Positions 50,074 through 57,110 of a stretch of DNA of 64,000 bases are shown one piece after another. Position 1 is the stretch's first letter. Each line of letters begins with the position of its first letter. Under the pieces are notes generated by a model that had not been told where the DNA came from, searched no databases, and saw only the letters and a program-made list of their open reading frames with translations. This stretch comes from Streptomyces caeruleatus. GTDB taxonomy: Bacteria; Actinomycetota; Actinomycetes; Streptomycetales; Streptomycetaceae. The DNA is taken from contig NZ_KQ948924.1 of the NCBI RefSeq assembly GCF_001514235.1, positions 62,001 to 126,000 on the forward strand. Direction: 5' to 3'. The translations under genes and the position numbers were made by a program.

Positions 50074-50913
50074 TCACCGCTTGTACGACACGCTCAGCTC
50101 GTTGAGGTAGCGCTTGGTCACCCGGCCCCCGTACCGCCGGTCGATCAGGTCGCCGATGGACCCCAGCAGTCCGTTCCTGGCGGCGTCCGGAAGGGCTCGG
50201 TGGCCGGAGTAGGTCCGCAACAGCTCCAGGTACTCCGCCGTGGTGTAGGTGAGATCCCGCTCGTAACGACGGAAGACCGTGGGGCCGAACCGGCCGCTGC
50301 GCGCCACCTCCTCCGCATGCTCCGCCCCGTCGATGTCGGCGGCCGCGGGAGGCCGCGACCCGGGCGGCGTCTCGGGGTCGAAACGCTCGTAGCAGTGCTG
50401 GACCTCGACGAAGAAGTCCTCGGTGCCGCCCCGCACATGCTGGGTGCGCACCACGGCCAGCGCCCCGCCCGGACGCACCGCGTCGGCGGACTTGGACACC
50501 CGCACAGCCGGGTCGATCCAGTGGAACGCCGTGGCCGAGACCACGGCGTCGAACGGCTCCCGCGGCAGCGGCCAGCTCTCGAACTCCGCCGTCACCACCT
50601 CCACGGCCGTGACTCCGGCCAGGTTGCGGCGGGCGACCGCGGCCATGCTCGGTCCCGCCTCGACGGCCGTGATCCGACAGCCCCGCGCGGCCAGCGGCAC
50701 CGTCGCCTGACCGGTCCCGCAGCCCACCTCCAGCACGCGCCGGCCGGGGCCGGCGACCGCGAGCTCCGCGAGGTCGTCGTACAGCTCCGCCGGATATCCG
50801 GGCCTGACCCGGTCGTAGAGCTCCGCGTCCTCGTCGAAGGTCCGGCTCAGGCGCACCCTCCGGGACTCCTGGGGCCTGTCGTCGCGCTGTGCTCGCGTGG
50901 TGTCGTCGGGCAT
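50074..50913 (-). CDS. Class I SAM-dependent methyltransferase
   Basis: A 279-residue methyltransferase with SAM motif I VLEVGCGTGQAT (about 60-71), acidic loop VEAGPSM, and the FDAVVSATAFHWIDP segment typical of the trans-aconitate/UbiE-like group. The substrate is unknown. No SD precedes ATG 50913; upstream ATG/GTG choices are no better, so it may be leaderless. It is convergent with the LacI gene. Confidence 0.8.
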   Translation of the reverse strand: MPDDTTRAQRDDRPQESRRVRLSRTFDEDAELYDRVRPGYPAELYDDLAELAVAGPGRRVLEVGCGTGQATVPLAARGCRITAVEAGPSMAAVARRNLAGVTAVEVVTAEFESWPLPREPFDAVVSATAFHWIDPAVRVSKSADAVRPGGALAVVRTQHVRGGTEDFFVEVQHCYERFDPETPPGSRPPAAADIDGAEHAEEVARSGRFGPTVFRRYERDLTYTTAEYLELLRTYSGHRALPDAARNGLLGSIGDLIDRRYGGRVTKRYLNELSVSYKR

Positions 50914-51005
50914 GTGGAGCACGCTAGGCGCGGCGGGCAGCACCGGCGAGGGAATATCGGCGGAGCCGGCACACGTCCTCCACCCGCCCGTCGGCCTCCC
51001 GGCGG

Positions 51006-52985
51006 TCAGCCCGTCCCGTCCGCCGCCGCCTGCTGCCACGCCGCGTCCCGCAGCAGCCGCAGCCCGTTCAGGCCGACCAGGACCGTGGAGCCCTCGTGGC
51101 CGGCGACGCCGAGCGGCAGGGGCAGTGTGCCGGCGAGGTCCCAGATGACGAGGCCGGTGATGAACACGCCGGCGATGACCAGGTTCTGCACGACCAGTTT
51201 CCGGGCGCGGCGGGAGAGGGCGACCGTGGTGGGGACGGCGGCGAGTTCGTCGCGGACGACCACCGCGTCGGCGGTCTCCAGGGCGAGGTCGGAGCCCGCC
51301 CGGCCCACGGCGACGCCGATGTGGGCGGCGGCCAGGGCGGGCGCGTCGTTGACGCCGTCCCCGACGACCATCGCCTTGCGGCCCGCCGACTCCAGCTCCT
51401 TGACCGCGGCCAGCTTGTCCTGCGGCAGTAGCCCGGCGCGCACGTCCTCGATGCCGGCCTCGGCGGCCAGGCGGGCGGCGGCCCGCGGGTTGTCGCCGGT
51501 GAGCAGGGTCGGGGCGGTGCCGGTGAGGGTGGTCAGGGCGGCGACGGTGGCCGCGGCGTCGGGGCGCAGACGGTCCGCGATGCCGAGCAGTCCGGCGGGG
51601 GTGCCCTCGACGACCACGACCACGGCGGTACGGCCGGACTCCTCGAGTTCCTCGGCGAGCGCCACGACCTCGTGGTCAGGGTCGTCGAGCAGACGGGCCG
51701 GGGCGCCGACCTCGACGGTGCGGCCGTCGACCACGGCCTTCACGCCGACGCCGGGGGCGGAGCCGAAGTCCTGTGCGGTGGGCGGGTCGAGGCGCCGGTC
51801 ACGGGCGGCGTCCACCACCGCTCGGGCCAGCGGATGCTCACTGGCGTGCTCGGTTGCCGCGGCGAGCCGCAGCAACTCGTCCTCGTTCAGGCCGGAGCCG
51901 GGCAGCGGCCGTACGTCCACCACCCGTGGCGTGCCCTCGGTGAGGGTGCCGGTCTTGTCCAGCGCGACGGCGTCGACCTGGCCGAGGCGTTCCATCACCA
52001 CGGCGGACTTCACCAGCACGCCGTGCCGGCCGGCGTTGGCGATGGCGGACAGCAGGGGCGGCATGGTGGCCAGGACGACCGCGCAGGGGGAGGCCACGAT
52101 CATGAAGGTCATGGCGCGCAGCAGCGCCTCGGAGAACTCCTCGCCGAAGGCGAGCGGGACGCCGAACACGGCGAGCGTGGCGGCCACCATGCCCAGTGAG
52201 TAGCGCTGTTCGACCTTCTCGATGAACAACTGCGTGGGCGCCTTGGTCTCGGACGCCTCCTCCACCATCCGCACGATCCGGGCGATCACGGAGTCGGAGG
52301 CGTCGCGTTCGACGCGGACGCGCAGGGCTCCGGTGCCGTTCAGGGTGCCCGCGAAGACCTCGTCGCCCCGTTCCTTCACCGCGGGCAGCGGTTCGCCGGT
52401 GATGCTCGCCTGGTCCACCTCACTGGCGCCGTCCAGCACCCGGCCGTCGGCGCCGACGCGCTCGCCGGGCCGTACGAGGACGGTGTCGCCGATCGTCAAC
52501 TCCTCGACGGGGACGGTCTGTTCGGTGCCGTCGGCGGCGATCAGGGTGGCCGTGGCGGGGGCCAGGTCGAGCAGGCCGCGTACGGAGTCGGCGGTGCGGG
52601 CGGTGGCGAGGGCCTCCAGGGCACCCGAGGTCGCGAAGATGACGATCAGCAGGGCGCCGTCCATCACCTGGCCGATGGAGGCGGCGCCGAGTGCGGCGAC
52701 GACCATGAGCAGGTCGACGTCGAGCGTCCTGTCCCCCAGCGCCTTGAGCCCTTCCCAGCCCGGTTCCCAGCCGCCCGCGGCGTAGGCCAGCGCGTACAGC
52801 GGGCCCCAGGTCCACGCGGGCGCTCCGGCGAGTTGCAGGGGCAGCGCGAGCAGGAACAGCGCGGTGGCCGCGACGGCCCAGCGGACCTCCGGCAGCGCGA
52901 GCAGCCGGGTGCGCCGCCGGGGTGCGGCCGTGGCACGCGTGGCCGCGGCTGCGTCGGCCGAGGGTGGGGTGAGCGTGGAAGTCAT
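51006..52985 (-). CDS. PIB-4-type metal efflux ATPase
   Basis: A 659-residue P1B ATPase with no N-terminal metal-binding domain. TM6 has SPC (ASPCAVVL), the phosphorylation site is DKTGTLTEG, the hinge GDGVND, and the last helices have HEGSTVLVGLNGLRLL. SPC plus HEGxT is the PIB-4 (CtpD/CoaT) signature, exporting Co2+, Fe2+, Ni2+ or Zn2+. It follows the znuACB operon by 46 nt on the same strand, but an operator-like dyad in the gap suggests its own metal-responsive control. Confidence 0.87.
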   Translation of the reverse strand: MTSTLTPPSADAAAATRATAAPRRRTRLLALPEVRWAVAATALFLLALPLQLAGAPAWTWGPLYALAYAAGGWEPGWEGLKALGDRTLDVDLLMVVAALGAASIGQVMDGALLIVIFATSGALEALATARTADSVRGLLDLAPATATLIAADGTEQTVPVEELTIGDTVLVRPGERVGADGRVLDGASEVDQASITGEPLPAVKERGDEVFAGTLNGTGALRVRVERDASDSVIARIVRMVEEASETKAPTQLFIEKVEQRYSLGMVAATLAVFGVPLAFGEEFSEALLRAMTFMIVASPCAVVLATMPPLLSAIANAGRHGVLVKSAVVMERLGQVDAVALDKTGTLTEGTPRVVDVRPLPGSGLNEDELLRLAAATEHASEHPLARAVVDAARDRRLDPPTAQDFGSAPGVGVKAVVDGRTVEVGAPARLLDDPDHEVVALAEELEESGRTAVVVVVEGTPAGLLGIADRLRPDAAATVAALTTLTGTAPTLLTGDNPRAAARLAAEAGIEDVRAGLLPQDKLAAVKELESAGRKAMVVGDGVNDAPALAAAHIGVAVGRAGSDLALETADAVVVRDELAAVPTTVALSRRARKLVVQNLVIAGVFITGLVIWDLAGTLPLPLGVAGHEGSTVLVGLNGLRLLRDAAWQQAAADGTG

Positions 52986-53004
52986 GCCCCCACGATAAAG
53001 GAAA

Positions 53005-53030
53005 GAATGAAGACTCATTCATGTCTTCAT
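53005..53030. promoter_or_regulatory. Overlapping dyads upstream of the efflux ATPase (ArsR/SmtB-like operator)
   Basis: GAATGA-AGAC-TCATTC (53005-53020) and ATGAAGAC-TCATTCAT-GTCTTCAT (53007-53030, arms of 8) overlap in an AT-rich patch 20-45 nt upstream of the ATPase start. This style of site is used by ArsR/SmtB-type metal sensors. TATCGT with 6 nt before the ATG could be a -10 of a leaderless transcript. Confidence 0.55.
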
Positions 53031-53031
53031 G

Positions 53032-53904
53032 TCAGGCGGTCGCTCGTACGGCTCCCCACTTCCGTGCCCGGCGGGTACCGAGCACCCTGCACACGAGGTA
53101 GATCGCGAACGAGATCGTGGTGACGTACGGGCTGATGGGGATGCTGCTGCCCAGGGCCAGCAGGATCCCGCCCTCGATGGAGGCGACCGCGAACACCACG
53201 CTCAGCAGGGGCAGGAGCACCGGCGAGGCGGTGACCCGGGCCGCGGCGGCCGCCGGGGTGACGACGAGGGTGAGGACCAGCAGCGCGCCGACGATCTGCA
53301 CGGACAGCGCGACCGCGAGGCCCAGCACGATCATGAAGGCGAACGACAGCGCGCGCACCGGCACGCCCCGCGCCTCGGCCACCTCCGGGTCGGCGCTGGC
53401 GAAGGCGAGCGGCCGCCACATGACCGCCAGTGCCACGAGCACCACGGCCGACGTGCCGAGCAGCCAGGACATCTGCGGGGTGTCGACGGCGACGATCTGC
53501 CCGGTGAGGATGCCGAACTTGTTCGCCGCCCGGCCCTTGTAGAGGGCGAGGAACAGCACGCCCAGGCCGAGGCCGAACGGCATGATGGTGCCGATCACCG
53601 AGTTGCGGTCCCGGGCGCGGGAGCCGAGCAGCCCGATCGTCCCGGCCGCGAGGATCGAGCCGACGATGGAGCCGGCCACGATGTTCACGCCCAGCAGCAG
53701 CGCGGCGGAGGCGCCGGCGAACGACAGCTCACTGATCCCGTGCACCGCGAACGGCAGGTCCCGCATGATCACGAACACGCCCACCAGGCCGCCGACCAGA
53801 CCGAGCGCGGCACCGGCGATCAGGGAGTTGCGGACCAGGGCGAGCAGTTCGCCGTAGTGGTCGAAGGAGAAGATCTGCTGCCAGATCCCGTCGGCGAGGG
53901 TCAT
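53032..53904 (-). CDS. znuB: Metal ABC transporter permease (ZnuB-type)
   Basis: A 290-residue ABC-3 family permease with 8-9 helices (LVRNSLIAGAALGLVGGLVG at the N-terminus; FMIVLGLAVALSVQIVGALL; GGILLALGSSIPISPYVTTI). It forms the channel of the Zn/Mn importer. ATG 53904 overlaps the ATPase TGA (ATGA). Confidence 0.88.
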   Translation of the reverse strand: MTLADGIWQQIFSFDHYGELLALVRNSLIAGAALGLVGGLVGVFVIMRDLPFAVHGISELSFAGASAALLLGVNIVAGSIVGSILAAGTIGLLGSRARDRNSVIGTIMPFGLGLGVLFLALYKGRAANKFGILTGQIVAVDTPQMSWLLGTSAVVLVALAVMWRPLAFASADPEVAEARGVPVRALSFAFMIVLGLAVALSVQIVGALLVLTLVVTPAAAAARVTASPVLLPLLSVVFAVASIEGGILLALGSSIPISPYVTTISFAIYLVCRVLGTRRARKWGAVRATA

Positions 53905-54740
53905 GGCCGTACTCCGTGCGGCAGTTCGGGGTGGTGCGGCTCCTGTGCCGCCTCGTCGGGTACGGCGACGACCGTGACGCGGTCCCGGACCCGGATGACG
54001 TCGACCTGGGTGCCGTACAGCCGCGACAGGGCCTCGGAGGTCAGCACCTCGTCGGGGGTGCCGACGCGGTAGCCGCCGCGGGCGAGGTACAGCACACGGT
54101 CCACCATGCCCAGCACCGGGTTGATCTCGTGGGTCACGAACACCACCGCCGTGCCGTGGGAGCGGCGCCGGGCGTCGACCAGTTCCGTGACGGCCCGCTG
54201 GTGGTGCAGGTCGAGGGAGAGCAGCGGTTCGTCGCAGAGCAGGATGCGCGGGTCGGTCACGAGGGCCTGGCCGATGCGCACGCGCTGTCGTTCGCCGCCG
54301 GAGAGCAGTCCGACGGGGACGTCCGCGTAGGCGGTGGCCCCGACCGAGGCGAGGACCTCGTCGACGCGGCGGCGTACGGCGCCGGTGCGCGGCCGGGGTC
54401 CGAAGCGGTGCCCGTCGATGCCGAAGCGGACCAGGTCGCGGGCGCGCAGCATCGCCTGCGCGGAGAGGGTCGCCTGCTGCGGGACGTAGCCGATGTGCCG
54501 GCTGCCCTTGTGGGGCGGGCGGCCCAGGACGGTCAACGTGCCCGCGGACAGCTGCCGTTGACCCAGCAGCGCCCGTACGAAGCTGGTCTTGCCCGCCCCG
54601 TTGGGGCCGAGCACGGCCAGGAACTCGCCCGGCCGTACATCGAGGTCGAGGCCTTGCCACAGCACGCGCTCGCCGTAGGACAGGGCCGCTGCGCGCAAGC
54701 TGATCAGCGCGGTGTCGTCGGCCCCGGTGGACGGGCTCAC
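53901..54740 (-). CDS. znuC: Metal ABC transporter ATPase (ZnuC-type)
   Basis: A 279-residue ATPase with Walker A GPNGAGKTS, signature LSGGERQRVRIGQAL, Walker B ILLCDEPLLSLD and H-loop FVTHE. The GTG start overlaps the SBP stop (GTGA) and its stop overlaps the permease ATG, so all three subunits are coupled. Confidence 0.88.
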   Translation of the reverse strand: MSPSTGADDTALISLRAAALSYGERVLWQGLDLDVRPGEFLAVLGPNGAGKTSFVRALLGQRQLSAGTLTVLGRPPHKGSRHIGYVPQQATLSAQAMLRARDLVRFGIDGHRFGPRPRTGAVRRRVDEVLASVGATAYADVPVGLLSGGERQRVRIGQALVTDPRILLCDEPLLSLDLHHQRAVTELVDARRRSHGTAVVFVTHEINPVLGMVDRVLYLARGGYRVGTPDEVLTSEALSRLYGTQVDVIRVRDRVTVVAVPDEAAQEPHHPELPHGVRP

Positions 54741-55690
54741 TTGGCCAGCGCGCTCGCGAGCGCGTCGACGTTGGCGGTCATCCAGCCGAGGTAGTCCTTG
54801 CCGTGCGGGAGGGTCTCGGTCACGGGGACCACGGGGATTTTGGCGGCCTTGGCGGCCTGCTCGGCCTTCTCGGTCTGCGGGCCGGACGTCTGCTCGTTGT
54901 AGACCAGCGCCTTGACCTTCTTGCCGGAGAACAGCGCCAGCGTCTCCTGGAGGGTCCGGGCGGAGACGTCGTCGCCCTCCTCGATGGCCTCGCTGAACTC
55001 CTCGGGCGTCGCGTTCTTCAGCCCCGCGGCCTGGAGCATGTACAGCGGCACGGGCTCGGTGATGGCCACCTGCTCGCCGCCGTGGTCGGCCTTGATCCGG
55101 GCTTCCTTCTGCTCCAGCGGCTTCAGCTTGTCCGCGAAGCCCTTGGCGTTCCGGGTGAAGGTGGCGGCGTCGGCCGGGTCGGCCTTGGCCAGGGCGGTGG
55201 CGATGCGGTCGGCGAGCCCCGCGACCGTGGGGAAGTCGTACCAGACGTGCTCGTTGAGTTCGCCGCCCGCCGGGGCGGTCTTTCCTGAGACCTTGACGGC
55301 GTTGATCACTGCGGCGGAGGAGTCGCCGCTCTTCAGCATGCGGTCGATGAAGTCGTCGTAGCCGCCGCCGTTCTCGATGACGACCTTGGCCTTGGAGAGC
55401 GCCAACTGGTTCTGTGTGTTGGCCTCGTAGGAGTGCGGGTCCTGGTCGGGGTCGCTGATGATCGAGGTCACCTGGACCTTGCCGCCGCCTATCCGCTCGG
55501 CGATGTCGCCGTAGACGTTCGTCGAGGCGACGACCGGGATGACGGACGCCGAAGCGGGGCTCTGCGATGCATCGTTGTCATGGCTTCCGGAGCCGCCTCC
55601 GGAGCCGGACGAGCCGCCGCAGCCGGCGAGGAGGGCAAGGCAGGCGCCGGCTATCAGCGGCGTGAGGAGTCGGGGCGCGGGCGCGGGCAT
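54737..55690 (-). CDS. znuA: Metal-binding lipoprotein of the ABC importer (ZnuA-type)
   Basis: A 317-residue cluster A-I binding protein. Lipobox LLAGC (Cys24), Ser/Gly linker, then ligand histidines His86 (QDPHSYE) and His148 (NEHVWYD). The third His of typical ZnuA proteins is missing (ITEPVPLY at that place) and the His-rich loop is only SHDND, so Mn2+ is an alternative to Zn2+. A Zur-box-like dyad upstream favours zinc. Head of the znuACB operon. Confidence 0.85.
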   Translation of the reverse strand: MPAPAPRLLTPLIAGACLALLAGCGGSSGSGGGSGSHDNDASQSPASASVIPVVASTNVYGDIAERIGGGKVQVTSIISDPDQDPHSYEANTQNQLALSKAKVVIENGGGYDDFIDRMLKSGDSSAAVINAVKVSGKTAPAGGELNEHVWYDFPTVAGLADRIATALAKADPADAATFTRNAKGFADKLKPLEQKEARIKADHGGEQVAITEPVPLYMLQAAGLKNATPEEFSEAIEEGDDVSARTLQETLALFSGKKVKALVYNEQTSGPQTEKAEQAAKAAKIPVVPVTETLPHGKDYLGWMTANVDALASALAK

Positions 55691-55763
55691 GGGTTCCTCC
55701 GGGGCAGGGGAAGGCGAATGGTCCGCCGAGATCCGTTCGGGCCGGCGTCGCGCCCACGCTAGA

Positions 55764-55778
55764 TGAAAACGGATGTCA
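55764..55778. promoter_or_regulatory. Zur-box-like site upstream of znuA
   Basis: TGAAAACGGATGTCA agrees with the Streptomyces Zur motif TGAAAATGATTTTCA at 11 of 15 positions. On the minus strand it overlaps TTGACA, a likely -35 hexamer of znuA, 74 nt from its start. Confidence 0.45.
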
Positions 55779-55798
55779 AAAGCGTCTTTCGGCCGCCC

Positions 55799-55815
55799 GT
55801 AAGGGCAACCCTTAC
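55799..55815. promoter_or_regulatory. 7-bp hairpin between SRAP gene and znuA
   Basis: GTAAGGG-CAA-CCCTTAC is a perfect inverted repeat 23 nt after the SRAP stop and 21 nt upstream of the Zur-like site. It may terminate the SRAP transcript or be an additional znuA operator; there is no T-run. Confidence 0.35.
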
Positions 55816-55837
55816 CGAGAACTCACCTTCCGCCAGG

Positions 55838-56584
55838 TCAGGGGGCGGGCACCTCGTCCAGCAGCTGCGGGCCGTTGTTGCGGACGCTGTTCACGGCCGG
55901 GGAGACCGGGCGCGCGTCCAGCTGACCGTCGGCCGGCTGGGTGAGCAGGGCGCGCAGGTCGTCGGTGGACCGGTGGTCGGGGTCGAGCCAGGCGTCGTAG
56001 TGCTCGGGGGTGAGGGCGAGCGGCATACGGGGGTGGATCCGGCCGGCCGCGTCGGTGGCCTCGGTGGTGATGATGGTGCAGGTCAGCAGCCAGGCGGCGG
56101 GGTCGTCGCCGTCCTTGACCGCCGGATCGCGCCAGAACTCGTACAGCCCGGCGAGGGCCAGGACCTGTCCGTCCTCCGGGTGGATGAAGTAGGGCTGCTT
56201 GCGGACCTTGCCCGACGTGCGGTCCCTGACCTCGTCCCACTCGTAGAAGCCGTCGGCCGGCAGCAGGCAGCGGCGTTTGACGAAGGCCTGGCGGAAGGCG
56301 GGCTTCTCGTGCACGGTCTCCACCCGGGCGTTGATCAGACGCGCGCCGATCTTGGTGTCCTTCGCCCACGAGGGCACCAGACCCCAGCGCAGCGGCCGCA
56401 GCCGGCGCCGGGCCGGTTCGTCCTCGTCGGCGCCGCGCGCGGTGCGCTCCAGTACGGCCCACACCTCGTCGGTCGGCGCCACGTTCCAGCTCGGCGCCAG
56501 GGTTTCCTCCGGACGCCACTCGGCGACCTGGAACAGCTGGGCGAGGTCCTGGGGGCTGCGGGTGGAGGCGTAGCGGCCGCACAT
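55838..56584 (-). CDS. SRAP (YedK/HMCES-like) DNA-protein crosslink enzyme
   Basis: A 248-residue protein with the whole SRAP active site: Cys2 after Met removal, Asn34 (NVAPT), Glu115 (ADGFYEW) and His184 (IHPRMP). Family knowledge: Cys2 forms a thiazolidine crosslink with abasic sites in single-stranded DNA, shielding them at replication forks. It is monocistronic, 34 nt from the ferritin-like gene on the same strand. Confidence 0.92.
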   Translation of the reverse strand: MCGRYASTRSPQDLAQLFQVAEWRPEETLAPSWNVAPTDEVWAVLERTARGADEDEPARRRLRPLRWGLVPSWAKDTKIGARLINARVETVHEKPAFRQAFVKRRCLLPADGFYEWDEVRDRTSGKVRKQPYFIHPEDGQVLALAGLYEFWRDPAVKDGDDPAAWLLTCTIITTEATDAAGRIHPRMPLALTPEHYDAWLDPDHRSTDDLRALLTQPADGQLDARPVSPAVNSVRNNGPQLLDEVPAP

Positions 56585-56618
56585 AGGGCCACTGTGCCAC
56601 GGCGGGGTGCGTCGGTCC

Positions 56619-57110
56619 TCACAAGCTGGTCAGGGCCTGGGGCGAGAGATTCTTGATCATGGTGTTGGTCCAGCGCAGCTGCCGCAGCGTCTGGGGATGG
56701 CACCCGGAGGCGAGAGCGAGGAGCTTGTCATCCCTGGTGGCCTGTGCGGCCTGTGCGAGCATCTCCCAGTACAGCGAGTTCTCGGTGGCGTCGAGGTGCA
56801 GTTCACGCAGGTCGCGCAGCAGGAGGAGGCCCGGTTCCGGGCGCCGGCCGACCGCCTCGGCCGCCTTTTCCCTGAGCGTGGACAGCAGGCCGGGGGTGCC
56901 GGTCCCGGAAGCGGCGTCCAGGTGGAGGCCGTGGTCGCGGCCGGTGTCGGCCAGGCGCTGGACGTGGTCGCGGGACCACTGGGCGAGGTCGGTGGCGACG
57001 TGGTGGACCTCGTGCTCGGTGCGATGGCGTTCCGCGACGGCCGTCAGCTCGTCGGCCAGGCGCTGTTCGCCGTGGTGGAGGGCGCGCAGGGTGAGGGCGA
57101 TGCCGTTCAT
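56619..57110 (-). CDS. Ferritin-like/hemerythrin-like helical protein
   Basis: A 163-residue all-helical protein. It is rich in His and Glu spaced along helices (LHHGEQRLADELTAVAERHRTEHEVHH; LRDLRELHLDATENSLYWEM), resembling ferritin-like four-helix bundles, but I cannot prove a metal site. ATG 57110 overlaps the TGA of the molybdoenzyme (ATGA), so the two are coupled and may function together. Confidence 0.6.
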   Translation of the reverse strand: MNGIALTLRALHHGEQRLADELTAVAERHRTEHEVHHVATDLAQWSRDHVQRLADTGRDHGLHLDAASGTGTPGLLSTLREKAAEAVGRRPEPGLLLLRDLRELHLDATENSLYWEMLAQAAQATRDDKLLALASGCHPQTLRQLRWTNTMIKNLSPQALTSL

